Assembly (NCBI GenBank): GCA_948144175.1
Contig: CANXME010002317.1
Span: 1,178,001 to 1,242,000 of the forward strand
Origin: Closterium sp. NIES-65
Taxonomy: Eukaryota > Streptophyta > Zygnematophyceae > Desmidiales > Closteriaceae
Direction of reading: 5' to 3'
DNA: 64,000 nt
In this document: one piece after another, positions 10,946 to 20,833 of the stretch
Position numbering within the stretch: position 1 is the stretch's first letter
How the letters are laid out: the number at the start of each line of letters is the position of its first letter
The notes under the pieces: model-generated
The model's database searches: none
What the model was told of the DNA's origin: nothing
Seen by the model: the letters and a program-made list of their open reading frames with translations, nothing else
Program-made: the position numbers and the translations under genes

Positions 10946-11986
10946 TCATGGCAACGGACGGTGGCGAACCCGGTTGACGGTGGCCGCATAACGTGCGGTA
11001 GCGCTTTGCCGAGTCGGGTCTTGCATGAGCCGGGATGCGCGAATTAACTCAGAGTCGAGTTGGGTGATGTACATCTCCTTCGCACCATCGCTGCGCCACC
11101 GCCCGAGCGCCTTGAAGAGGCTGTCTGGGACACCAGCATCAACAGCGAGGGTGGCCGCTGTCTTGCGAAAAGAATGTGTCCCGAGGGTGGTAGGATCCAA
11201 ACCAACGCGAGTAAAGGCCTCGCGGCACCAGTTCCGCACAGTGGTGTAAGATGGGGAAGAGTCTGACGTTGACGCACCGGAACCAGGCCGAAAAACGCGA
11301 ATGAGGGAGCCCATGGACACGCGGGAGAATCCCGCCAAGAAGAGAAATTCCTTAACGCGAGCAACGGGACAGTGGCGAGCGTCCGACGTTGCCACGGGAA
11401 CCCAAGCTCCGCCACCACTTTGATCAGTCTTGGATCGGGGAATGAAGAGCCACATGCAGTCAGCGTCAAACTCGATGTGATGCCACTGAAGGGCGACGAG
11501 GTCGGAGAAGCGCAAGAAGGCAGGGAACATGAGGAGTGGAATGAGCCCTTTTTGAAAGGTGGCAGGGTCTCGCGAGGAGAAGAAGAAGTCGCACATGTCG
11601 TAGATCTTGGAGGGGGGCACAGGATCCTTTGCCCGGTTGGGGCGGGCACACGTGCGGTGGGCGTAATCCTTGACGTGTGAGGAAAGCGGTCCCTTGATAG
11701 GGGATGGCACAACTAGGAGCCAGTGAGCGCAGGAGATGGCGGAACAAATTGAACGAATGGCTGATAGCGTCGCACCCAATCGGATTGATTGCAAGAGGAA
11801 GAGGGTTGTGGTGAGATCATTGGCCGGGAGCGATTGGAATGAGTGCTTTGAGCAAAAGGCCCGGTACTGCCGCCAGTATGGCTCATACGTGCGAATGGTG
11901 GATTGGGCACGAAGATCCACCGTGAGTGTCAGCAGGTCCAGAAAGAGTTTACAAATAGCCGATCCTGCCACGCATGAACGATTCAT
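10946..11986 (-). CDS. DIRS-1 tyrosine recombinase
   Basis: 346-residue tyrosine recombinase (phage-integrase fold) that would integrate a circular DNA copy in place of a DDE integrase. An N-terminal SAM-like DNA-binding part (about 25-110) is followed by the catalytic domain. Visible catalytic residues are R159 (FLRFSDLVAL), H271 and R274 (THSFRKTAA), W297 at the second His/Trp position (GRWRSD) and nucleophile Y306 (EMYI). The frame is intact. Its ATG shares one base with the stop of the upstream RT gene (TAATG at 11988-11984), suggesting coupled termination and re-initiation. It lies just before repeat B1, its expected substrate. Confidence 0.9.
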   Translation of the reverse strand: MNRSCVAGSAICKLFLDLLTLTVDLRAQSTIRTYEPYWRQYRAFCSKHSFQSLPANDLTTTLFLLQSIRLGATLSAIRSICSAISCAHWLLVVPSPIKGPLSSHVKDYAHRTCARPNRAKDPVPPSKIYDMCDFFFSSRDPATFQKGLIPLLMFPAFLRFSDLVALQWHHIEFDADCMWLFIPRSKTDQSGGGAWVPVATSDARHCPVARVKEFLFLAGFSRVSMGSLIRVFRPGSGASTSDSSPSYTTVRNWCREAFTRVGLDPTTLGTHSFRKTAATLAVDAGVPDSLFKALGRWRSDGAKEMYITQLDSELIRASRLMQDPTRQSATARYAATVNRVRHRPLP

Positions 11987-13971
11987 TATAACGAAAAATC
12001 CATGCGAAGAACAATGAGGGACGAGTTAGGTAGCCCGAGTCCACCAAACGCACAAACATCACTACCTAGTTCGAGACAACAAGAACCTAGGGGAAGCAGC
12101 AGATGGTCTAGTATGAAGGGGGCACATGAAGTACCGTCCGGGTATATAATGGGCCACCAGAAGGCACTAGGCCAGCGAGGGACAAGGAGCGTTAGCCTAG
12201 CGAGCGAGCGTCGTGCATGTGCGATAACCGCCGGGATCAATGATGGTGGCGGGAAGGCGTACGCATTCTCCGCATGCCAACTGAAGGAAAAGGCATCTTG
12301 CGTGACTGCACGGGGGTGGAAGACGAGCGTGCAAAAGCGGGGAAGCTGGTGGTTGGTGGATGTCGCGAACAGGTCGATTGTGTGGGGTCCCCATCGTCGA
12401 TCGACAAGGCGAAACCAAGGAGAACGAAGCGAGTAGTCATCGTAGTGGATGACCTTGGACAGATCGTCAGCCTCCGTATTGAGCTCGCGAGGAATCCATT
12501 GAACCGTCAAACGGATGCGGTAGCTGACGTAGAGCTGGATGATCGCACGACAGACAAGGGTAATCTCCAGACGTCGGGAACCTCCCTTCCGCATGATGTA
12601 GTAGGCAGCTTGGCTATCGCTGCGCAGTAGGACATGTTGGTCGCGTATGCCCGGGGCAAAGGAGGTGAGTGCCCAAAGAATGCCGCTGATTTCACGGAGT
12701 GTGCTAGAGCTAGCGGACAATGAGTGGGGCATGGGAGCAGAGAGCGGTTGTAACTTAGTTTTGAGATCAGAAAGTATTGCTCCCCAAGAAATGTCACTCG
12801 CGTCGACGTATAGAACCGCTTCGTATGTGTGTGGGTTATGAAATCGGGCGCCGTTGAACTCGTCGAACCGCGCCATCCAGAACTGGAGCTCGTCGACTGA
12901 GCTAGCGGAAAGGAGGACTCGGTGACCCCACGACGGACAATCTGCTATCTGTGTAAGCAAATTATGAGAGAATGCGCGGGCCACCGTGCCGAGCGCGAGC
13001 GACATGGATGCCAGCATGCCGATGATGCGCGCGAGGCGGCGAACTGGGATGAGACGCTTGTTAGTGCCCTCCAAGCAAGTGAGGCGCATCTCCTCAAGAA
13101 GGCGAGTGCGTCGTTCCGGGTCGACCGAGAAAGTCAGGTCCCTGGTGTCCAGGAGTAAGCCGAGAAACTTGAGGCGCTGCACTGGCTCGAGCAGGGATTT
13201 TTTCGAGTTCAAAAGGAATCCAGCGGATCGAAGGTCTTCGAGAATGACGCTTTGAGAACGCAGCGCGCTGGTATGGCTCGCAATAATAAAGAGGATATCG
13301 TCGACGTAAGGAACAACTCGAATGCCCTGGCTTCGCCACCGTTTGGCAAGCTGCTTGATCAGTTGAGTGAATACGAAAGGTGCTGTCGCGAGTCCAAAGG
13401 GGAGCGAGCAAAACTGATATTCCACACCGTTGAAAGAGAATCCAAGAAAATGCCAGTAGCGAGGGTGAATATCGACATGATGGTATCCGGATTTGAGGTC
13501 AATTGTGAATAACCAATCACTCTGTTGGACGAGATCGGGAATGCGGTTCAATCCTTCGTAGCGAAATTTGGACGTGCGCAAGAAACTGTTCACGTGCCTC
13601 AAGTCAAGGATGAGCCGCTTCTTGGTCGGTTGTACGACTACGTTCAGCGGACTGGAATAGGTATTCTTGGCTCGGGCTGGGAGAACACGAGCCCCGCCAC
13701 TGGCTACGAGCTCGGCAATTGCCTCTGTGGTGAAGTCGCTATACTGCGTCGCACCCGGGTGATTAGGTGCATGGCAAGATGCGGGCTCGGTGCTTGCCCA
13801 TGGCAACTGATAACCGCGCGAGATGACAGACAGTATGAAACTGCTGTCACACCATGTGGACCACCACTTAACGCATTCCCGTAACCGACCGCGCATGTGA
13901 GCGTGTATTGGATGTGGAAGCACGAGGCGCCTTGGAGTGCCTGGAGGGTGGGTGGCAACAATTAAATGCAA
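11986..13971 (-). CDS. DIRS-1 reverse transcriptase-RNase H
   Basis: 661-residue intact frame. RT motifs run in order: RLILDLRHVN (about 119-128), IDLKSGYHHVDI (157-168), QFCSLPFGLATAPFVF (186-201) and catalytic YVDD (222-225). RNase H follows with D390 (LYVDASDISWGA), E427 (TLREISG) and D452 (RSDSQAA). The C-terminal part (DLFATSTNHQLPRF... LLVPRWPSAFWWP) is the tail seen after RNase H in DIRS-type RTs. No methyltransferase domain is seen. Start taken at ATG 13971. Upstream sequence carries a 25-bp A run and is degraded, so the original gag-RT boundary is uncertain. The order RT-RH then YR is typical of the order DIRS. Confidence 0.9.
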   Translation of the reverse strand: MHLIVATHPPGTPRRLVLPHPIHAHMRGRLRECVKWWSTWCDSSFILSVISRGYQLPWASTEPASCHAPNHPGATQYSDFTTEAIAELVASGGARVLPARAKNTYSSPLNVVVQPTKKRLILDLRHVNSFLRTSKFRYEGLNRIPDLVQQSDWLFTIDLKSGYHHVDIHPRYWHFLGFSFNGVEYQFCSLPFGLATAPFVFTQLIKQLAKRWRSQGIRVVPYVDDILFIIASHTSALRSQSVILEDLRSAGFLLNSKKSLLEPVQRLKFLGLLLDTRDLTFSVDPERRTRLLEEMRLTCLEGTNKRLIPVRRLARIIGMLASMSLALGTVARAFSHNLLTQIADCPSWGHRVLLSASSVDELQFWMARFDEFNGARFHNPHTYEAVLYVDASDISWGAILSDLKTKLQPLSAPMPHSLSASSSTLREISGILWALTSFAPGIRDQHVLLRSDSQAAYYIMRKGGSRRLEITLVCRAIIQLYVSYRIRLTVQWIPRELNTEADDLSKVIHYDDYSLRSPWFRLVDRRWGPHTIDLFATSTNHQLPRFCTLVFHPRAVTQDAFSFSWHAENAYAFPPPSLIPAVIAHARRSLARLTLLVPRWPSAFWWPIIYPDGTSCAPFILDHLLLPLGSCCLELGSDVCAFGGLGLPNSSLIVLRMDFSL

Positions 13972-13990
13972 ATGGGTTAAGGTCTTCTTC

Positions 13991-14015
13991 TTTTTTTTTT
14001 TTTTTTTTTTTTTTT
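13991..14015 (-). repeat. 25-bp homopolymer (A on the minus strand)
   Basis: A T25 run on the plus strand between the decayed end of DIRS-1 gag and the RT start. It could be a slippage-expanded tract or the tail of a short retroposed fragment (about 14016-14170) that is not recognisable gag. Confidence 0.6.
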
Positions 14016-14172
14016 AGTATTAGGGGCTGACCCTGGGAATGGGACAGATGGGTTCACCAAGCTCATGAAAGAATGGCAAATGATGATCCAATATTGTAAT
14101 CTTATGTCATTTAAAACATTTTTCACATCCACCGTACAAGGCGTTTCACTTGAAGATATGCAAAACAGCCAA

Positions 14173-14570
14173 TTAGACGATGCGTGCAAGCTGGTTTGCC
14201 CCTTGCTCGCGCTGGGGGCATTGGGCAATACCATGGCCGGGCTCGCGGTATAGAAAGCAACGTCCATCCCCGTCGCGGCGCCACTTGTTCCAAGAACGAT
14301 CACCGTAACCCCTGCCGCGGCTATTCTGGTTGAACCGCTGGGGAAAGGAGGAGTTACGGTTGGGGCACCTCTTTTTCATTGCAGCCACGATCTGAGCGGC
14401 GGATTTCACCGTCTTATCCTCGACGACCTCTCCGTACTAAATCTTTAAAGCCACATTTGCCACATCAAACCCGCGTTGGTCGGCGGTGAATAAAAGCATA
14501 ATCTTTTCCTCGGCCTCTGGCTCAATCTCTTTTATGTAGAGAGCCGCTTGCTCGCTTCCCTCAGAGGGCA
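14173..14570 (-). pseudogene. DIRS-1 gag, 3' part
   Basis: Joins in frame to 21956-23147 across the Cop-C insertion. It has one in-frame TAG near 14440 and ends with a CCHC-like knuckle, CFLYREPGHGIAQC, in which the second Cys is Tyr. A basic Arg/Asn/Gly-rich stretch (QRFNQNSRGRGYGDR) precedes it. After this the frame decays before the homopolymer at 13991-14015. Confidence 0.7.
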
Positions 14571-14575
14571 AAGCG
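14571..14575. repeat. Target site duplication of Cop-C (left)
   Basis: AAGCG, repeated at 21956-21960. Removing Cop-C and one copy restores a continuous DIRS-1 gag frame, which confirms the element boundaries. Confidence 0.95.
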
Positions 14576-14706
14576 TGTGAAGCAAGGAAAACAGGAATGA
14601 AATAACTAAGTCAGGGTTGGGTACAAATACAACCCTAGAAAGCTGTACCCCATATGTGCTACCCCACTATAGCCTACAAACATGCATCAACTATGATAAT
14701 CTGACA
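14576..14706 (-). repeat. 3' LTR of Cop-C
   Basis: 131 bp, minus strand TGTCAG...TTCACA, identical to 21825-21955. Preceded on the minus strand by the polypurine tract ATGGGGGTG. Confidence 0.95.
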
Positions 14707-14917
14707 CACCCCCATAGGCAAAGTGGGGGAGAACAAGGGGTCACAAGACCAGTCAAGCAAAGCAAAGCAAAGCAAGCTCAGGGTGGATCACAAAGTCACC
14801 ACACAGTCCGAGCACAAGAGTAGGGCCAGAGGCCAGTTCACATGCAGGAGTACAGACATATATATAAAACTAGACAAACAAGAGCAGGTATATATATATG
14901 TCACAGTACAAGTGAAG

Positions 14918-17900
14918 TCAAGAGGAGAGCAAGTGAGGCAAGACAGGTACAAGACCCAGCTGGGTGCAAAAGCGCTGATGGTCACAAGGCGCGAGTGCCT
15001 TGGTGAACACATCAGCAGTGTTGGCCTCAGAGGCCACGTACGCAAGTCGCAACTGACCACGCTGCTGCAGCTCACGAGCAAGGAAGTAGCGGAGAGCAAT
15101 GTGCTTCGTTCTGTGCTCCAAGCGCTGCTCTCGACACAAGGCCAGCATGGCCTTGTTGTCTACGTACAGCACTGGAGGAGAACGAGGCGGCTCTCCAAGG
15201 TCAGTCAGCAGGTAGGTGAGCCAGCGAAGCTCCTGTGCAGCCATGGCCCCGGCGTAGATCTCAGCCTCACAACTGGAGCCGAGAACCGAAGACGAGCGAG
15301 TAGACCGCCACGAGACAGAGCCGGAACCAAGGCTGAAGGTGTAACCCTGTGACGACCGCTGCGTAGCCTGGTCGTCAGCCCAAGAAGCGTCCGCGTGGCC
15401 GGTAAGGACCACTGGACTCCGCCCTCCAAGCACTAGCCCCATGCCCGACGTACTGCACAGGTAACGCAATACCCTCTTCGCTGCAGCCATGTGCTCCGGT
15501 CTGTGTCTCCTAGGAGCAACATAGCGTGCAAGAATGCTCAGAGGGTATGCAAGGTCAGGTCGAGTGCAGGTCATCAGGTACATGAGGCAGCCAACAAGCT
15601 CTGCATACGGACCACTCGACTCTACGGACTCATCCGAAGGCAGAGCTGAGAGTGAGTGGCGAGTAGGCAGAGGAGTGGCCTGAGGCGAGGAGTACGTAAA
15701 GCCGAAGCGCTGAAGGACCTGCTGCACCATGTGTGACTGAGTCAAGGTAATGGTGCGGCGTGCTCTGTCCCGAGTGATCTGCAAGCCAAGGTAGCTGCGC
15801 AGTTCACCCAGGTCTGTACACGTGTGTCTCTTCAGCAGCTCGGACTTCACGTAGGCGAGTCCAGCAGTGTCCGCTGTGGCAAAGACCAAGTCGTCGACGT
15901 ACACGAGGATGTAGAACGGCGGCAGGGAAGTGTCGGTGCGAAGAAACAGCGACGGGTCAACAGTAGAAGGAGCAAACCCAAGAGCCGCAAGCGTAGTCCT
16001 CAGTGTGTCGTGCCACTCACGCGGTGCCTGGCGGAGACCGTAGACTGGCCGTCGGAGGCTCCACTGGGTGCCAGGAGGGAAAGTCCCAGTGAAGCCAGGT
16101 GGACGGCGAAGCCAGATCTCCTCGTGCAGGCTACCCTGCAAGAACGCAGTGCTGAAGTCGAGAGAGTGAAGCTCGTAGTCGCGCTGAGCGGCTATGTGCA
16201 GCAGCACCCGAAGAGTAGTCATCTTCGGGGTGGGAGAGAAGGTCTGAAAGTAGTCAACTCCCTGCTGCTGACTGAAGCCACGAGCAACGTACCGTGCCTT
16301 GAAGACAGGTGGAGAGCCCGGCGGCCGCTTCACCCTGAAGATCCACATGCCACTGACGATGTTCGCCCCAGGAGGGGGAACCGCGTCAACGTAGGTGCCT
16401 GTGGACTTCCAGGAAGCCATCTCTGCATCCATAGCTGCCTGCCACTGAGAGGAGTAGGGACCCTCTACGGCCTCCGCGTAAGAACGCGGAGTCGGGATGT
16501 CTAGTGCATCCGGGTCTCCCTCAGGGGCAAGCAGTACAGACGCGAGATGAGGTGAAGCAGCCGCTAGACGCTGTAACTCCTCCTGCCTGTCCTCTAGGAC
16601 GTCCGTGCCAAGAGCACACTCACCCCCGACGGACGGAGGACAGACAGACGCAGACTCAGCAACAAGACTAGCAGCGTAGTCGAGACGACAGCGAGCAGCA
16701 AAGTCGACAAGCTCAGCGACTAGAGCAGACGCAGCAGTGGACTCAAAAGAGGGGTCAGTGACGACAGTAGCAAGCAGACGCGTGACAGTAGGACTGGCAG
16801 CACGAAGAGAGTCCGACTCAGGGTCGGCAAGCGCAGGAAGAGAGGACTCAGGAGGAGAAGGCAAAGGGGCACGCAGAGGAGTAGTGGACGGACGCAAAGA
16901 CATCCGGTGCGTGCCACGGACAGGAGGAGGACGCTGACGCGAACTGCGACCACTAGCGCGAGCAGCACGAACAGGCGACGCGGGACGAGACGCAGGCTCA
17001 CGACGCTCAGCAAGACCTCCAGTAGGACCAGTGTAAGGAGAGGGAGCAGGCAGTGGAGAGGAAGGCTTCAGCAGGGACTGCGACTGGACAGGCGGTGGAC
17101 CCTCTACTGGAGGAGAAAGACCAAGAACCTGCTGCAGGAGCGGAACGAAGTACGGCCGAGGCCGCGCGGCAGCTCCAGACGCAGCAGGGACAGCACCAGC
17201 ACCCTCACCGACAGCACCAGTGCCACCCACACCTCCAGCGGCAGGACCAACAGCAGTAGGCTCAGCACCAACGCCCTCAGCAGCTCCAGCTCCAGGAGGA
17301 CCCGCAGGTCCAGCAGCTCCGGGACCGGCAGCACCCGCACCCTCGACGGTCGAAGAAGCTCCAGCTCCAGCTCCAACAGCACCTCCAGACTCAGCAGCAC
17401 GCCTCCAGCGGCGAGCGAACCACTCGCGCAGCTCCTGTGGAGAGAGGGGCTCCCGGCGAGACGCAGCAGCAGGAGAAACCCCAGGCTCAGCAGCTCCAGA
17501 CGCAGCACCCCCAGGCTCAGCAGCTCCCAGCTCAGCACCCCCAGGCTCAGCAGCTCCCGACCCAGCACCCCCAGACCCAGCACCTCCAGGCACAGCACCC
17601 CCCGGCTCAGCACCCCCAGGCTCCGCACCCTCCGCAGTAGCACCCTCAGGCCCAGCACCCCCAGCAGTAGCACCCCCAGGCTCAGCACCCCCACGCACAG
17701 CACCCCCAGAGTCAGCACCCCCAGGCTCAGCACCAGAGTCACCAGTAACCTCGACCGGGTCAACGGCGTCTACCTGGGACACACCTGAGGGGGCAGGAAC
17801 CTGAGGGGTGAGGGGGTCTACCGGGGGGGGAACCGGCACAAGGAAGTCCGGGGGAGGGGGGAGGGAAGGAGTGCGGTAGGGGAAGAGACGGTAGAAGGGG

Positions 17901-19441
17901 ACTGACTCGTCGAACGTGACGTCCTGGGAGGACAGAACACGACGAGAGGAGGGGTGGTAAAACTGCCACCCTGGGGCGTCAGTGGGGAAGCCAAGGAAGA
18001 CACAGGGAGCAGCACGAGGGGACAGCTTGTCCGCAGACAAGTCGCGGACAAACGCCCGAGATCCCCAGACACGGAACACAGACGCATCGCCAACCTTCCC
18101 CGTCCACAGCAAGGCTGGGGACATCGCAGGCCGAGAGACCCGGGGGTGAAGGTTGAGCTGATGCGCCGCGTACCTCACCGCAAACGGCCACAGAAAATGG
18201 GGGGCAGCCGCATGCATCATGGACGTACGAGCGACATCCATGACCATGCCAATGCGGCGCTCTGCAATCCCATTTTGCTGTGGTGAGTCCGGAAGCGTGA
18301 AGGTCTGGCGGATCCCCCGTGCACGACAGTAGTCCCGCAGAAGGCGAGAAGAGAACTCTCCGCCTCTGTCAGAGTGCAGACGTAGAACAGGAAAGTCCGA
18401 GCCAAAGCTCTTCCTGAGCTGGAGACGAGCCTCGCGGATCCAGTCGATCAGTACCTCAGTGACCGCACCCTTGCTGCGCAAGGGGAGGACTGTGGTGTAA
18501 CGCGAGTAGTCGTCAACCACCAACAGGAAGTAGCGCTCGTAACCCTGCCCACGGACGGGGGCTGGGCCCCACACATCCATGTGAAGCGTCTGCAGGGGAG
18601 CCTCTGTCGGGGGGAAGTGGGAGGAGTGAGGAGTAGCCCGGAGGCGACCCTCGACACAGGGGACACAGGAAGGTCCTGGCCCGGAGGGGAGAGGAGGGAG
18701 AGACTGGGGAAGACCAGAGACAAGGACACGGGAAGCCATGCTCCGAAGACGGGGCAAGGAGGGGTGGCCAAGACGGTGGTGCCACAGGAGAGTCTCGTGA
18801 GACAGGAGGCGACAAGAACAGGGGGCAGACTCAGGACCTGACCGGGACGCAGCAGCAAGCACCTGACCCGACGCAGCCACCTGACCAGACACAGGGACAG
18901 GAGGAGACTCAACGGTCAGGGTGTAGAGACTCGACCCCGGCCGACGCGAGAACGTGGCCAGGTGTCGGCCTGTGCGTGCCTCCGTGCAGTGGGTCACCCG
19001 CTGACTCGCAGGAGTGAACTGGTGAACCCCCACATCCTGCAGGTCCGCTCCACTCACCAAGTTCGTAGAGAACGAGGGAAGGTACAGACCCGACAGGGTG
19101 CCCGAAGGGGCAGCCGGACACGGGAGGACAGTGGAGAAGTGAGACAGGACAGGACCCCCAGAGGGGTCAGCAAGGGAGACCGCAACCGGCCGGCCGAGCG
19201 GCGTAAGGGTAGTGCGGTCTCGAAAGAAGGAGCGAGAAGCTCCGGAGTCAAGTGTGAAAGTGAGGGAGGACGAGGACGACGCAGTACCTGAGAGCGCAGT
19301 CTCACCAGTACCTGAGAGCACAGAAGCACTGGCACCTAGAGCAGCAGCCTCACAAGCACCTAGCGCAGCAGTACCAATGCCCGGGTCGGGCTGGAAACAA
19401 CGGTAACCCTCATTCTCCTCACTATAATCCACAACATACAT
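14918..19441 (-). CDS. Cop-C pol polyprotein
   Basis: 1507 residues from the first Met (19441); the frame is open back to the TAG at 19538, so Met is only a convenient start. Domains in order: protease (TLDSGASRSFF), GAG-pre-integrase and integrase HHCC (LLWHHRLGHPSLPRLRSM... CVPCVEG), integrase core with D (MDVWGP), D (LHSDRGGEF) and E (QNGIAERR), a Gly/Ala/Pro linker of about 200 residues including SPQELREWFARRWRR, RT with catalytic YVDDLVFA, and RNase H (HADASWADD, SCEAEIYAG, YVDNKAML). Intact throughout. It is nearly identical to Cop-E pol, although the LTRs and gag differ. Confidence 0.93.
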   Translation of the reverse strand: MYVVDYSEENEGYRCFQPDPGIGTAALGACEAAALGASASVLSGTGETALSGTASSSSSLTFTLDSGASRSFFRDRTTLTPLGRPVAVSLADPSGGPVLSHFSTVLPCPAAPSGTLSGLYLPSFSTNLVSGADLQDVGVHQFTPASQRVTHCTEARTGRHLATFSRRPGSSLYTLTVESPPVPVSGQVAASGQVLAAASRSGPESAPCSCRLLSHETLLWHHRLGHPSLPRLRSMASRVLVSGLPQSLPPLPSGPGPSCVPCVEGRLRATPHSSHFPPTEAPLQTLHMDVWGPAPVRGQGYERYFLLVVDDYSRYTTVLPLRSKGAVTEVLIDWIREARLQLRKSFGSDFPVLRLHSDRGGEFSSRLLRDYCRARGIRQTFTLPDSPQQNGIAERRIGMVMDVARTSMMHAAAPHFLWPFAVRYAAHQLNLHPRVSRPAMSPALLWTGKVGDASVFRVWGSRAFVRDLSADKLSPRAAPCVFLGFPTDAPGWQFYHPSSRRVLSSQDVTFDESVPFYRLFPYRTPSLPPPPDFLVPVPPPVDPLTPQVPAPSGVSQVDAVDPVEVTGDSGAEPGGADSGGAVRGGAEPGGATAGGAGPEGATAEGAEPGGAEPGGAVPGGAGSGGAGSGAAEPGGAELGAAEPGGAASGAAEPGVSPAAASRREPLSPQELREWFARRWRRAAESGGAVGAGAGASSTVEGAGAAGPGAAGPAGPPGAGAAEGVGAEPTAVGPAAGGVGGTGAVGEGAGAVPAASGAAARPRPYFVPLLQQVLGLSPPVEGPPPVQSQSLLKPSSPLPAPSPYTGPTGGLAERREPASRPASPVRAARASGRSSRQRPPPVRGTHRMSLRPSTTPLRAPLPSPPESSLPALADPESDSLRAASPTVTRLLATVVTDPSFESTAASALVAELVDFAARCRLDYAASLVAESASVCPPSVGGECALGTDVLEDRQEELQRLAAASPHLASVLLAPEGDPDALDIPTPRSYAEAVEGPYSSQWQAAMDAEMASWKSTGTYVDAVPPPGANIVSGMWIFRVKRPPGSPPVFKARYVARGFSQQQGVDYFQTFSPTPKMTTLRVLLHIAAQRDYELHSLDFSTAFLQGSLHEEIWLRRPPGFTGTFPPGTQWSLRRPVYGLRQAPREWHDTLRTTLAALGFAPSTVDPSLFLRTDTSLPPFYILVYVDDLVFATADTAGLAYVKSELLKRHTCTDLGELRSYLGLQITRDRARRTITLTQSHMVQQVLQRFGFTYSSPQATPLPTRHSLSALPSDESVESSGPYAELVGCLMYLMTCTRPDLAYPLSILARYVAPRRHRPEHMAAAKRVLRYLCSTSGMGLVLGGRSPVVLTGHADASWADDQATQRSSQGYTFSLGSGSVSWRSTRSSSVLGSSCEAEIYAGAMAAQELRWLTYLLTDLGEPPRSPPVLYVDNKAMLALCREQRLEHRTKHIALRYFLARELQQRGQLRLAYVASEANTADVFTKALAPCDHQRFCTQLGLVPVLPHLLSS

Positions 19442-19537
19442 AGCAGCAAGGATAGCATCAAAATCAAGATCAAAGATCGCTACACCAGCCCTGAGAAGCT
19501 CATCCCAGCGAGGGATCTCACTAGCCCCAGGGAACTT

Positions 19538-20809
19538 CTAACGCCAAGCGTCCGTCAGGCGGCCAAAGCAGCGCTGGGTGGCGTGGGCACCCCCACACTG
19601 CTCACCCGCGCGGTCGCCGGAACGAAGAACGTAGGTGCAGGGACCAGTACCCCCACCCCTCTGACGCCCAGCGTACCACTCACGAAGCTGCTGAGGCGGA
19701 GGGATGTCCCGCGAGCGCTGCTGCTGCTGCCGCTGCGAGCGCTGGCCACCACCACCGCCGCTACGCTGCTGGGTACCACCTCGACCAGCTCCACCTCCTC
19801 CACCACCACCGCCTCCTCCGCTGCCGCCTCCACCGCCTCCACCTCCGCCGCCTCCACCACCGCCGCTGCCTCCACCACCACCGCTGGCACCACCACCACC
19901 GTCTCCGCCACTGCTGCCACCACCACCACCACTCCCGCCACTAGTCCCGCCGCCACCCCCACTCCCTCCGCCGCCACCGCCGCCACCGCCACCGCTCCCT
20001 CCAGCTCCACCCACGCCCTTGCCCCCCTTGCCCTTGCTGGAGCGACGTCTCCCACTAGGGGCAGACGTCGCGCCGACCGACTCAAGACCAAGCAGGTCGG
20101 CAGCAGCAGCAGAGGCAACAGAGGGCAGCAAGGGGGAAGGAGAGCACCCCTCAAAGATGGGGGTGCGAGGGTCACCACGAGAAGCACCTACAGCGACTAT
20201 GCTCTTCTCCGCTGCGAGGAGGGCCTTCTCGAGGAGGTCGACGGTGAGGGTGGTGGGACAGACTGCGAGAAAGTGGTCCCTGACGACGCGAAGGGAGTCA
20301 GGGAGGCGCGCGACTACGTAGTAGAGAGCGATGTACATGGGGGGGGGGTTCTTAGCGCAGAACTCAGCAGGAAGGGCGGCGCGGTAGCGAGTGTCACTAG
20401 TGCGGAGGTGCGTAATGAGGTCAGCGACAGTGGGAAAGGCAGAGAGGTCAGGAAAGAGGTAGGGAAGCATGAGACGGCTCAGTGCAGCAGTGGCAGGGGA
20501 GGAGTAGCGCGCAACTACAGCGTCGTACAAGGTGTGAGCACTCTTGTACTGACTAAAGTGCGCACGCTCAGAGGTAGGGAGGTGGCGACGCACAGCAAGA
20601 CGTGCAGCAGCATCGCGGGTGGCCCACTTAGAGCGGACAGTGGGATCAGCATCAGCAGCAGGAGCAGGGGAGGCGCCAGAGGTGAGGTCAAAGAGAGAAA
20701 GGTCGTCAGCCCTGTCGCACTGTAAGAACAGCTGCAGGTCGTCTAACCAGACCTCAAAATCAATGGCGCGACCCTCAGCGTCAAAAGCTAGGACACTAGG
20801 GGTAGCCAT
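19538..20809 (-). CDS. Cop-C gag
   Basis: Structural protein of the virus-like particle. Start chosen at ATG 20809 (MATPSVLAFDAEG), which matches the Cop-B gag start; an upstream in-frame ATG at 20833 would add 8 residues. The helical capsid-type region (LMLPYLFPDLSAFPTVADL, then KNPPPMYIALYYVVARLPDSL) occupies about the first 200 residues. A Gly/Ser-rich tract of about 110 residues follows, then QQLREWYAGRQRGGG and the terminal cluster spaced C-x13-C-x3-H-x4-C, instead of a canonical CCHC knuckle. The stop is TAG (CGT TAG AAG); the next codon continues into pol in the same frame. In Cop-B and Cop-E/G the matching codon is sense. Confidence 0.9.
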   Translation of the reverse strand: MATPSVLAFDAEGRAIDFEVWLDDLQLFLQCDRADDLSLFDLTSGASPAPAADADPTVRSKWATRDAAARLAVRRHLPTSERAHFSQYKSAHTLYDAVVARYSSPATAALSRLMLPYLFPDLSAFPTVADLITHLRTSDTRYRAALPAEFCAKNPPPMYIALYYVVARLPDSLRVVRDHFLAVCPTTLTVDLLEKALLAAEKSIVAVGASRGDPRTPIFEGCSPSPLLPSVASAAAADLLGLESVGATSAPSGRRRSSKGKGGKGVGGAGGSGGGGGGGGGGSGGGGGTSGGSGGGGGSSGGDGGGGASGGGGGSGGGGGGGGGGGGGGSGGGGGGGGGGAGRGGTQQRSGGGGGQRSQRQQQQRSRDIPPPQQLREWYAGRQRGGGTGPCTYVLRSGDRAGEQCGGAHATQRCFGRLTDAWR

Positions 20810-20833
20810 GGCAACGTCAGTGACGCAGTGCAA

